Assembly (NCBI RefSeq): GCF_022605165.1
Contig: NC_063069.1
Span: 5,022,001-5,086,000 of the forward strand
Reading direction: 5' to 3'
DNA length: 64,000 nt
From: Purpureocillium takamizusanense
Taxonomy: Eukaryota > Ascomycota > Sordariomycetes > Hypocreales > Ophiocordycipitaceae
Made by a program: the position numbers and the translations under genes. The notes under the pieces were generated by a model. It saw nothing but the letters and a program-made list of their open reading frames with translations. It was not told where the DNA came from and ran no database searches. Below, one piece after another: positions 44,991-54,995 of this stretch (the first letter of the stretch is position 1; each line of letters begins with the position of its first letter).

Positions 44991-45893
44991 TTACACAAAG
45001 TTGGCCGTCTTCTTCTTGTTAAACGCCCGCTGGTCCTTCAGCCACTGCCTATACCCGGCCACGCTCTGGATCTTCTCGCCATAAAAGTCGGGCACTGGAC
45101 AAAGTTAGCGACCCTGCCAAGGCAAATATTGGTGAAGAGTAATGGGGGGGGGGGGGGGGTTACCTGGGTTGCCGGCGCTCGAGTTGGACGGGTCGACCCG
45201 ATTCTTCTTGACGCGGGCAAAGAACTCGACCTCCTTCTGGATCATCTGGGCCTTGTAGCGATGGTTGAGGAGGTAAAACACCTGGTTGCCGATGCTGGGG
45301 CCGACGAGCCAGCCCATGCCCGCGCAGGCGAGCGTCATGAGGCCGAGCGTGACGAAGGGATCGAGGGGGATCTGCATGACGAGCGGCTCGGCCATGCCCG
45401 TGGAGAGGATGATGGCGCCGGCCGCTCCGCCGAGCACACCCGCGCCGACGGAGAAGATGAGCTGGATGCGGCGGCGGCGGAGGCGCAGCTTGAAGAAGGA
45501 GTTCCAGTCGAGCTTGGAGGGATTCGCGGATGAGGAGGAGGCGCCGGAGGAGGAGGAAGAGGAAGAAGCGGAGGCCGCCGCTGCGTACGTGCGAGACGAA
45601 GACGAAAAGCACCGGGCGGCGGACGACACGATGCTGGACGGGCGGGCGCGTGTGGCCACGCCGCCTTGTGCAGAGCGAGCCACCACCACAGCGGTGTACT
45701 GCTGGGGCCGCAGGGCCGTCTGCGCGAGGCAGACGGGGCGCGCCGCAGCGGCGGTGGTGGTGGAGAAGGAAGAAGCCTTCTTGGTCGTCGTGGTCGAGGT
45801 CGACGTGGGAGCGGCTCTGGGACAGCAGCGGGCAAAGCTGTGGGCGGAGCTGGGCCAGCGCGAGGCCATGGCCTTGAGGGACGACGCGGACAT
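44991..45893 (-). CDS. PAM17: Mitochondrial import motor subunit Pam17
   Basis: Exons 45893-45164 and 45094-44991 (intron 69 nt), 277 aa ending in TAA. It is a component of the presequence translocase-associated motor (TIM23 complex) in the inner membrane. The N-terminal 100 residues are rich in Ser, Ala, Thr and Arg with few acids, a mitochondrial presequence. The conserved core is KLDWNSFFKLRLRRRRIQL, then two transmembrane segments (IFSVGAGVLGGAAGAIIL and FVTLGLMTLACAGMGWLVG), NQVFYLLNHRYKAQ and FFARVKKNRVDPS. Exon 2 adds VPDFYGEKIQSVAGYRQWLK, typical of the family. The ATG at 45893 is the first in frame; no ATG precedes it in the upstream open stretch. Confidence 0.95.
45144..45159. repeat. 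Run of 16 G within the PAM17 intron
   Basis: A homopolymer on the plus strand, a C-run in the transcript, inside the intron 45163-45095. Such runs are prone to length errors in assemblies. Confidence 0.95.
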
Positions 45894-46978
45894 GGCGGAT
45901 GCGGAGGAAGGAATGGCTGGCTGGCGATGGGTCTTGTCGCTTGCGATATCGGTCTGAAGGGGAATCAATTGAAAGGGATCGTGGGCCGATGCAGCAGCAT
46001 GCGAGGAGGCTGCAGTGGGCGTCGTCGCGGTGCGCAGGGTCGGGGCCGGGCGGCTGTGGTGGAGATGGAGGGTTGTCGGGATGGAGGTTTTGCGGGAGCT
46101 CTGGCCGAGCAAAAGGATTGGATTGTCAAGGCCAAGAAAGCAAGGTCCGGGTTGGTTGGTCCCAAATCTGGCTCCCGCCGCTGCCTGGGCTGTCTTCGCT
46201 ACTACAAAACGTTAGTAGGTACCTACCTACAACTTGCAGTTGAAGAATGCCCTGTGCTGAGCTGCTGTGACCCGCCCGCCGGGGGGGAAGGGGCCTGTGG
46301 GGGGATGTGTCCCTGCTAGCGCTGGGCCGCTACGGCGGCAGTGCGTGCGCGATGAGAGCTGAAGTGACGGCCGTCGCGCGCCAGGCACGAATCCGCCAGA
46401 GTCGGCTTGCGGCCCCAGGCATCACTGCTGGCGCCAAAGGGCTTGACAGGCGCGTTTCTATGCGGTTTCCGACCACCCTATTAATTTAGTATTCCTACTC
46501 AATCAGTTTACTTGAAAATAAAGCGATTATAGACATTTTCAAGTCTATATCTATTATAATGTATTAATTAATTAAATATTAATTTAAAGAAATAATTAAA
46601 AATTTATCTTTATTTTTATAATTTTATTTTATCTTTGATAGGCTTAATAATAAGCTACTTGAAATCCTATGCTATAACTGCTACCTAGAGCCTTGCTGTG
46701 GAGCTATTTTAGTAACAGCTTACTTAATCTATTTGGCACGGTGCTTAAACCTAAAGGCCCAACCCCTTGACCTCCTCGACGACTTCATCTTTCGTGTTCC
46801 ACTGGTACCTGACGACGCGACTTGAGCAATTCGCATGCAGATCAACCGTCAGACTCGGCGCCGTCATTAACCCATGAGCGGCTGAAGACCTTGACGCGGT
46901 GTTAGCCCGGAGACGTTGCGACACCGTCCCTAGATCGCTACCCGCGCCTCGTCCCGGCAACGCTTCCATGATCTCGAC
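45894..46978. other. Divergent intergenic region with an AT-rich island
   Basis: About 1.1 kb between PAM17 and the chromodomain gene. The left half is GC-rich and holds the PAM17 promoter; 46490-46740 is the AT-rich island (annotated separately). No gene recognised. Confidence 0.5.
46490..46740. repeat. AT-rich island, probable RIP-decayed repeat
   Basis: About 250 bp where composition drops abruptly from GC-rich to very AT-rich, full of TA, TTAA and AATT, with no ORF. In Sordariomycetes such islands usually mark transposon remnants altered by repeat-induced point mutation (C-to-T, mainly at CpA). It lies right before the chromodomain gene. Confidence 0.65.
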
Positions 46979-48643
46979 ATGGAGCTTGGGCGGCCCCCGA
47001 TACGGACGGCGGCGAAGCTGCGCGACAGGAGGCCGAAGCCCAAGAACCGCATAGTAATTCCCCTGTCCTCGAAGCCGCGCGACTATGTTCCCGGCAGCGG
47101 CCCGCCGCTGCAGCGCATCAGCCTGCTCCCGCCCGCCGACTCGACTGCCTACATCGTCGAGCGCATCCTGCTGCCCTCTCCCGGGCTGGCGCCCAATGGG
47201 AAGCCACTTCCGAAGCGGATGACCTACATTGTCGGTTGGCGGGATCTGCCGGCCGCGACGCTGCTCGTGCCGGCCATGAAGATCCTCAACTACGTGTCGC
47301 CCCGTGCGCTCGAGGAATGGGAGTGGGATTTGGAGATGCAGCTGGACGAGGACCGCAAGAAGCTGGTTGAGGAGAGAAAGAAGGAGCTGGAGCAGCCGGT
47401 CGAGGAGCGAAACAGGACGGGCAAGAAGAGAGGACGCCCGCCGGCGCATACCGCCATCGAGGCCGGCGCCGTGGCGGAGGAGCCCGAGACAGATGCCCAG
47501 GCACGGCATAAGGCCGGTGCCATGAGCCTGTCCACGCCAAACAAGAAGAGACTGGAAGAGTTTGAGGGCCTGTCCGACGATGAGAATATGAGTCCATCGC
47601 GTCAACTGGCACGTGAGAGTGCATGGGAAACGGGAGATGACTCCGGGGAAGCATACGAGGGCGTCATGGAGCTGGACTACGACGCTGTTGAACGTGCGGG
47701 CTGGGAGCGGCCGATGGATGTCTTCAATGAAGCTTCTGACAGCCGAGATACATTTGGCGAGTCAGCTCTGGGACCGCCAAATCCCCTTTTTGGGACGAGC
47801 TCGGGGACGCAATCGCCATATGAGACCCCGCCGTCTACCGCCTTATCCCGGGAGCGGAATCCTGGCAATGGGGCTCTTCCCAACAGGGGTTTTGTCTCTT
47901 TCACCCCCACGAACGGGACATTCACATCACAAAGAGCCGACAGCGCCCCGCTCGTGAAACGAGAAAGAAGCTCGGCCACGAGGTCCAAGGCCGAGCCACG
48001 AAAAACAAACCCCTCGAAGAGGCCGAGGCCGAGGCCGAGTACGTCTTCGAGCAGCAAGTCCGCACGGGCGTCGGCCCCGGAGTCGAAGCCAGTGGTGGAT
48101 GAAAGCGGCGAGCCAGCATGGGTCGTGCAATGCATCCAGGGCGTGGAGCTCTACGAGGTCGAGGGCCGCGGCCTGGTGCGCTACTTCAAGGTGTTATGGG
48201 AGGGCGAGTGGCCGCCGGACCAGAACCCGACCTGGGAGCCCGAAGAGAACCTACCCGCCAACCTCGTCCGCAACTATTGTAAGCAGGACAGGAAGCGGAG
48301 GCGGGCAACGGCACGAATAAAACCAGCCAGCGCAAAGAAGCCGGTCCCTGTACCCAGGACGACCGCCACCAAGGCGCGGCCACCACTCCCAAAGCCGAAG
48401 TTGGTCGCGGAGAAGCAGTACAAGTCTGTGAGCGACGCGTTCACAGGAGGCGAGGAGGCGGAAGACCTGGGGCTGGTGGGCTCCTGGGAAGAGAGCACGC
48501 CGAGCGGCGGAGAGCCGTCTCATCAGGGGGGTGATGATGACGCCGACGAGGAGCTGCTGGTGGTGGACGAGGCAGCCGAGGAGCCAAAGGCCACACCGTC
48601 TTGGAGAGGGGCCGCGGGTCCGTTTGGAGCATTCTTATTTTGA
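46979..48643 (+). CDS. Chromodomain protein
   Basis: Single exon, 554 aa. A chromodomain occupies about residues 381-437: WVVQCIQGVELYEVEGRG, then RYFKVLWEGEWPPDQNPTWEPEENLP, with the aromatic cage residues in the expected places. An N-terminal segment (about 55-125: TAYIVERILLPS, then MTYIVGWRDLPA and SPRALEEWEWDLE) resembles a second, degenerate chromo-like fold followed by a coiled coil (about 115-140). The middle is disordered and Ser/Pro-rich, with a basic patch (KRPRPRPSTSSSSKSAR). It is likely nuclear, binding methylated histone tails (inference from the domain); partner and mark are unknown. The ATG at 46979 follows about 240 bp of GC-rich sequence after the AT-rich island. Confidence 0.85.
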   Translation: MELGRPPIRTAAKLRDRRPKPKNRIVIPLSSKPRDYVPGSGPPLQRISLLPPADSTAYIVERILLPSPGLAPNGKPLPKRMTYIVGWRDLPAATLLVPAMKILNYVSPRALEEWEWDLEMQLDEDRKKLVEERKKELEQPVEERNRTGKKRGRPPAHTAIEAGAVAEEPETDAQARHKAGAMSLSTPNKKRLEEFEGLSDDENMSPSRQLARESAWETGDDSGEAYEGVMELDYDAVERAGWERPMDVFNEASDSRDTFGESALGPPNPLFGTSSGTQSPYETPPSTALSRERNPGNGALPNRGFVSFTPTNGTFTSQRADSAPLVKRERSSATRSKAEPRKTNPSKRPRPRPSTSSSSKSARASAPESKPVVDESGEPAWVVQCIQGVELYEVEGRGLVRYFKVLWEGEWPPDQNPTWEPEENLPANLVRNYCKQDRKRRRATARIKPASAKKPVPVPRTTATKARPPLPKPKLVAEKQYKSVSDAFTGGEEAEDLGLVGSWEESTPSGGEPSHQGGDDDADEELLVVDEAAEEPKATPSWRGAAGPFGAFLF

Positions 48644-49187
48644 TGGGGCCTTCCGATTGCCTGGCTGCTGTTGGCGCACTGGTGACGATGAGCTGTCGGG
48701 CGGCGGCACGGGTGGGCATGATTGAGACGACAAGCTCTATTTACGAGGATTTTCAAGGGGCATTAACCGGCTGCATCGCTACCTTGGTGGAACCCTGGGA
48801 TGGGCGAAAATCGGTGGCGTGCTGGGGGACTCCGGGCGGCGTGAGGCGTACGACTATCCACCATATCATAACACAGATTCTCGTGAACAAGGCCGTCGAG
48901 ACGAGGCGCCCCTTGATTTTCTGAAGTTTTGTCTATAGACGCCTACTTGCCATGTGTCTATAAGCCAGCAAAAGCAGCCTACCAATCGATTCGCGTTCCC
49001 TGCAGTCCATCAACTCTGGAGTCCATCAACTCTGTAACGCCAATGCGCGTCAACATCGCAATAGTATCACGAACATGGCAGTCCCCCCGAATCTTCAGCG
49101 CCGCAGTCCCGCCAGCAACATCCACATGTCTGCGTCCCTCACTCCCCTTATCTCCTCTCATCTCTCTCGTTCTCTCGTTCTTTCTGT
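48644..49187. other. Convergent 3' region
   Basis: 543 bp between the converging chromodomain and RRM genes; nothing else recognised. Confidence 0.4.
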
Positions 49188-51398
49188 CTACTCCTCGTCG
49201 TCAGAGTCCGCATACAGCCTCTTCGCCCTCGCCTTCTTGAGGTAGTCGGTCACGACTTTGGCCGTCTTCATCGTGCCGCAGCCCCATTCGCACGCTTTGC
49301 CGACCTTGCCATCATCGCCGCCAGGACCGCCGGCTCCTCCGTTGCCGCCGCACGGCACGACGCGCCACTCCTCGACGCCCAGGTGCGCGGCCCTCTCGCG
49401 GCGGTGGCGGGCCAGCGCGCCGTAGCGCTCCCACTTGCGCAGGTTGGGCTCGCCGCGGTCCTCAAAGTGCTGGTCCCAGACGTCCGCCCACTCCGGGTCG
49501 TGCAGCGTGTGCGCCATGAGCAGCTTGTCGTCGTCCTCGACCGTCACGCGCCAGCCCCAGGCGCGGCGGATGAGCGTCGCGGTGCTGCCCACGATGCGGT
49601 AGGAGATGTCGTTCTTCCAGTTGTTGTGTCTGTCCAGGAACGGGGAGAGCTCCTCGGGTTCGAGGTCCAGGTTGCGCGCAAGGGTCTCCCTATCCATGGG
49701 CTTGTGGTGAGAGGGGAGGAAGCCGCCGGTGGTGCCGGGGGTGTCAATGCCCGAGGACTCATGGGAGGAGGGTCGTTGGTCGACGCCGAGGACGCGCTGG
49801 TTGTACGGAGAGCGGTCCCACGAGCGGGTGACGTGGTCGTTGGGGATGTGCTCGATGGGACCCCAGTGGCCCAGGCCGCGCGCGATGACGTCTCCCTGGG
49901 AAGAGTCGGGCACGAAGGTGATGGTCAGCCACTGGCTGGGGTCCTCTTCATGGAGCCACGAGCGTCGGCCATGCATCTGGACTCTGGCGCGCTCCGCCTC
50001 GAAGATGGAAGTGAACTCGACCGTGACGGCCCTGTCCGCCGGGCGGTACTGTACCTCGGTGACGCTCTACGCCACCGGAAGCAAGCTCAGCACCGACCAC
50101 ACCGTGTCCTCCGGCACGGGCGCCATCTTCAGCGCCCGCGTGGCGCCTCGGGACAGGAGCCGGTGGTCTGCCGGACGGACGGGATACGAGTCGGAGGGGG
50201 CAAGCCATGCACGGGCGACGTGCACCGTGCCATCTGCGTCCTTGAACGTGACCAGATGGCTGTTCTTGTTGAAAACTTGCACAAAACCCGCCGCAGACGC
50301 CGTGTAGACGAACTCGAGCAGCGCCGCGGCTCGCTTCTCCTGCGCTGCTGCTGCTCCCTGGGGTGCGATGACGGGCAGCATGGTGGCGCTCATGACGCCG
50401 CCGTAGCAGCGCACGCTGCGAAGAACCTGCGCGACCGTAGCGTCCTGGGGCAGGTCCAGAAGCAGCACGCGGCGGCTGCCTCCCGACGCCAACTGCGAGT
50501 TCGTCGCCGTAGTGGACGAAGCAGGCGCCGGCGACGAGTCGTCGACAATGTACGGAACTCTGGGCCACGTTAGCTCGGTTATCTCTGGATGATACGACAG
50601 GGTCAGGAAATGCTCAGACGGATGAAGAACGAGCTGACGACGCTCAGGGTCCGAGGTCGGCGTCAAGATGACGGGGCTCTTGGCCGAGGCGGCGCCGGGC
50701 GCGGCCGGCACAGGCGCACTGCCGTGGAGCGAAAGGGGCAGCGCCGGCACGAGCGAGGAGGACTTGTCGCCGTCGACAAAGGGGTCGTCGCTTGCGTTGA
50801 AGCTTGAGCGATTGAAGTTGCCATCCGGCTGCCAGTACGGAGGACGAATATGGGCCGTTGATGGCTTTGGTCCGGTAACTTGACCAGACGAAGCAGAACT
50901 GCCGCCGCCGGGTCGAGTAAAGGCGGTGGTCCCAGTAGTAGCCATCACACGACGAAGCATGTGGCCAGCGGCGCTGGACTCGGCGCCCGAGGCCTCGGAC
51001 TCAGTCTCGGACTCAGTGCCGGACTCAGTCTCGGAAGCGGCCTGTGCTCGCTTCTCAAGGATGTTCAAGGCGGCGGCGGACGCAAGGCGAATGTCCCGGA
51101 GCGACGAGGCGAGCCCCTCCCAAGCCTCATCCTTGACGGAGTTGTCGCCGTCGGGAGCGACCTGGTCTCCAGCACGCTCGAGGTACGCCTGCGTTTTGAA
51201 ATCACGTCAAGATGGTGCTCTTGACTGCAAGGCACGTCCAGAGGACTGAATGCCTTGCTGGCTGGACTGACATGCAGGACAGGAAGAGAAAGGGGGGGGA
51301 AGCGGGTGATGGGTCAGGGCGCAGGGAAAACATACCGTGATGGCTCGCACCTGAAACTCATCCTTGTCCAGACGGTCGATGAGTTTCTCAACGTCCAT
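49188..51398 (-). CDS. RRM-domain RNA-binding protein, interrupted by one in-frame TAG
   Basis: Exon 1 is 51398-51336 (ATG, MDVEKLIDRLDKDEFQVRAIT), the intron 51335-51189 (147 nt), exon 2 51188-49188. Exon 2 is open in one frame for 667 codons except for a TAG at 50069-50067 (codon 395). Upstream are a TESE-rich acidic/Ser stretch (about 73-90), IRPPYWQPDGNFN, and an RRM-like fold (about 260-345: RRVLLLDLPQDATVAQVLRSV, ALLEFVYTASAAGFVQVF). After the TAG a second RRM-like unit resumes (SVTEVQYRPADRAVTVEFTS), then a long conserved-looking region (KPMDRETLARNLDLEPEEL, ISYRIVGSTATLIRRAWGWR, HDPEWADVWDQHFE). The stop sits between the first strand and the rest of RRM2, so translation ending there would break the fold. 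An alternative in-frame ATG is at 51458. Possible remedies (editing, readthrough, a tiny intron) are discussed in findings. RNA target unknown. Confidence 0.75.
50057..50077 (-). other. Hairpin presenting the in-frame TAG in its loop
   Basis: On the transcript strand 50077-50070 (CGGTGGCG) pairs with 50064-50057 (CGTCACCG): 8 bp, seven Watson-Crick and one G-U. The 5-nt loop 50069-50065 is TAGAG, so the stop is the first three loop bases. This geometry matches the preferred sites of A-to-I editing described in fungi. Whether the hairpin forms in the mRNA is inferred. Confidence 0.5.
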
Positions 51399-51458
51399 GG
51401 CGTTGAGGCGGGGTGGGCGGCGTTGAGCCAGAGCCCGGAGATGCGGAGGCAAGGGCAT

Positions 51459-54400
51459 GGCGGACAGGGGCGATGGTGTAGAGGTGGTGGTGCTGAGGGA
51501 GTGAGTGTGTCGCCGATGAAGCGGTCGTGAGAAGACAGAGATGGGTTTTTTTTGTGTTGGTGTTTATGAACGCGGCCCACGGGGGCTGTGATTCTCGCAC
51601 CGAACGTGGATGCCCTCTGGGAGCACGCGGGCAGGCAGTCGCCGCGCCTGTGCTTCCTGTTTTTTCTCTTCTCCAACCCGGGGGGTCGAAAACCAAGCAG
51701 AGCCGTGGGATAGCGGCTGACGGTGACCCGGTCGATGAGAGCAAAAGGCCCGTGGTCACTGGTGCAGATGCAAGTGAAGCTCAGGGAAAGGGCAGTGAGC
51801 TCTAGAGCGACGGAGCATCGCCGCGAGCACAGCGAAGAGGGAGAAGCAGAGTGTGCTGTGGGGGGCGGCACGCAGGCAGTCAGGCCTGCTTATGAGAGCT
51901 TCCGCTGGGGGGGCAACGCGAGGGGGGAAACGAGGAAGTTGAGACGAGAGCAGGAGAGCATGTCTATGTGTGCGTGGGTGTGTGTGCTGGCTCGCCTGCT
52001 ACACTTTTGTTGGAGAGACGTTTGTTTGTGCGGGCGCGTGCGGGCGAGGAGATGGTTCGGAGGCGGCGCGGCGAGTGAAGCCAAATGAGAATGGACACAC
52101 CGAGGATAGCATAGCTAGAGAAGGACGTGTTGAGGGAGCGCAAGGGCGCTCGGCGATGATATATTGAATTTCATTCAAGATAGGCTGTCTAGATGCGCTA
52201 GTTCTGCCAATATAGTAGTTGCGGCTGGACCACATCTCAGGCGCAGTGCCTGGCTTCCAAGAGGAGCGCGAGAACGGTGAGTATGAATTCAGATGGCGCA
52301 TAGTGACCAGACTGCGGCAGGAGTTGGGATGGATGGGTTGTGGTGTTTCTCGGATGACCAAGTCGACGTGTGGTGGTGTAACGCGTTGGGGTCCCGTATA
52401 CTGTAGGCCTAAACGTCCGCCCCCCTTTGCACGCATTCGATATCGTACCAAGGAGCAGAGCAATATACTACTACATGTTACCGTTGCAAAACACAGCATT
52501 TCGAATCAGCAATGTCCAGTGGCAAGGCTTCCCCGGCCTCTGTCGATATCAAGAGACCCTTGAGCCTTGTTACTGCTGTTCTCCGCAGCGGCGTCCCGGG
52601 CTTTTTCAGGTATGTGGTCCGGTTGGCTGGATGAGGGGGGAAGAAGATTCTCATCCACCACATTTGAGCGGCCCCGGGAGAAAACAGCCAGAAAAGAAAA
52701 TTAGCACACTGATCACGCATTGGTCGATGCTCACCGGGTCTTGTATTTTTTATTATTATTATTTTGCACATGGCGGCACGGACGTTTCCGCGGACGGTAC
52801 TCGCTCGGTGGACGGTCCAAGCGGTCGGGGGGGTGTTAGTGCGGCGGCGCTTCATGCGAGGGCATGCCCCGTCGCGGCGCCATCCCACTTCACATTATCC
52901 CATGGTTGTCGCATCGGCCGCTGAATCAAGTTGGGCAGCGGTGCCGAAGCCGAGGAGATGGACATGTCCGACTCGTCGTCTTGTCAGCCGGATGGGAGAT
53001 GTGGTTAGTCTTGGTTGGAGTCGACGACGTCTTCGATGTTATTATCCCGTCATCACTGGTATGTAAGTTAGTAAGTTATTGTGTCCCAGACCGCCCATCT
53101 GGCCAACTCGGGGCCAGCCTTTCCCCGGATTCAGGTGCCAGACCGACAGACAGCGCGGCGCGCCCAATAACGACTACTGCTAGCGAGCGCGGCCAGTGGC
53201 AAGATCCGGTGGCTTGCCTTACCGAAGACGCCACGGACGATGAGACAGGCCACCCCCTCCTTTTTGGGGCGGGCGGCATCGCTCGACCCGGTCGACTCCG
53301 CACGGCCACGGCCGCCGGGAGAATAGAGAGCCTGCCTAGCTTATTATTTAGGGGGCAGTCAGTTGCAAGGAGGGGTGTAAACGATGACGCGAGCACCACC
53401 GTCGGCTTGCGCCTTTGAATGAATGAAACGGTGAATGGGAGCGAGGGCGATGTCGCCAGCACAGTCAGCGACTCTGCTGTGTGGGGGGCTGGAGACTGTC
53501 CATCATTGTTGCGTATATTGTTGGACCATGGGCGATGCGGCTCTGCTCCGCACAGGGCGCGCGAGACGGCATCTGATCTGACCTTTTTTTGCTGATGCAG
53601 CAGCACACAATACTGCCCTGTGCTGTTGTGATACACAGTCTGCTGCGCCGCATCCAATGTATCGGAAGTTCGGGGGGGCGGCCGGGGGCAAGTGGGATAA
53701 AAAATACCTTTCGTTGTTTTTTTTATTACCTGCGCAGAGCAAGACGCCTGGAGTGTGAAAAATGGCAAGGCAGCCACTCACGCCGATTGCCGAAACATCG
53801 CCGGGTGTACGGAGTACCTATACCATAGGTGTGGTGGAGGGGAGGGCCCGGTAGGCAGGCCGGCAGGCAGGTTAGCCAGAGAACGGCCCACCCACTGTGC
53901 GGGAGGCAACGTGGGAGCTGGGTAACTGCTGGTGAGAGAGGGGCCATGAAGGCATTCCCGGGCGCGCTCAGACGCCTGGCCTCCACTCATCCGCGACGTG
54001 CGGCGGGTCCCGGCTGATGCTGCTCCAGCTGTCAGAAGGATGACGGGACGGTCGGTCGTTGATGACATTCCAGAGTGTCAATGTCGTCGGGCAGGGCGCG
54101 CTGAAAGCCTGCTACTACTGTACATTGGTACCTTAGTATGCAAGCTCCAATGCGGCTTTCCGTCATGGACCTCATGATGGAACCGCTCGCTGTGCTCCAG
54201 GCGGTGCTCGCTCTGTAGGTCGTTGCGACCTGCTGTATCTGCCATAGATGAGTCGTAGCGCTTGGCGCCCCGGAAGCCGGTTCCAGGTCGGTTTGGGCAG
54301 TGGTGGAGAGTCAATCAATCAGTGGAGGCTCCCAGGTTCCGGGCAGTTCATGGGCCTGCAAAGCCAGTTCCTCGAGGGCTTGTGGCCACCGGCCACCCAC

Positions 54401-54995
54401 CCTTGCCACTTTCGGCGTTTCTCTTACCAATGTGCGAACCAACCTGCTTGGATGGGCCCTGGAACCCGATGCCGCCCTCCCGGTCACTCTTGCCGTCGTA
54501 CGGGCTCGCTTCGGATGAAGCCTTGCCTTGCCTGTGGGCTTTTCCGCGGATGCATTCAATCGTGTGCCTTCCCCCCCCCCCCCCCCCTTCCTTCTCTCCA
54601 ACGCTCTAGGTTGTTTCCCCCTCGGGATGAGTCTTTGCTGTCCCTCTCCTTCTCCTCCTTCCCCCCTCTTCGGTCCATCCTATCCGTCTCGTACTTATAC
54701 ACCACCGGCGCCGCCGTCGATGGGCTGCTTCGTGAACCGACCCAGAGACGCAAGCGAGGCCATTGCGAAGGCCGAGTCTCGTTGAGTGTCGAAGCCGTCC
54801 ACCGCCGCGGCGCGCGCCCCAGGGATCGTGCCCAGCCCGTCCCGTCTGTCGTTTCTCAGCAGCACGACACACTCGCTCGGTTTTGTGCTCTGCTCTGCTT
54901 GCCTTGGCTTTGCTTTGCTTTGCTTTGCGTTGCTTTGCTCGTCCGTCCTTCGTTGGCGCAGCCGGGTTCATCAACCCACGACGCCCACGCTCGCC
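51459..54995. other. Long divergent intergenic region, RRM gene to HPP gene
   Basis: 3.5 kb without a supported gene. It includes a run of 17 C at 54571-54587 and homopolymer-rich stretches. Plus-strand open frames of up to 323 codons near 54248-55219 overlap the HPP gene and look like leader sequence. I see nothing else. Confidence 0.5.
54571..54587. repeat. Run of 17 C
   Basis: Homopolymer 410 bp upstream of the HPP-family ATG; liable to miscalling in assemblies. Confidence 0.9.

Noticed and set aside
28446..50069. Genome-wide reassignment of TAG to an amino acid
   Set aside because: Many genes here end normally with TAG (racemase-family, NmrA-type, GPD1, gamma-glutamylcyclotransferase-like, GFA-type, SLX9 and the RRM gene itself), so TAG still terminates translation.
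50033..50120. Intron that removes the RRM gene TAG
   Set aside because: In-phase candidates ending at the TAG (36 or 51 nt, GTGTGG or GTGCCG donors) are very short, lack a good branch site and would delete the first strand of RRM2.
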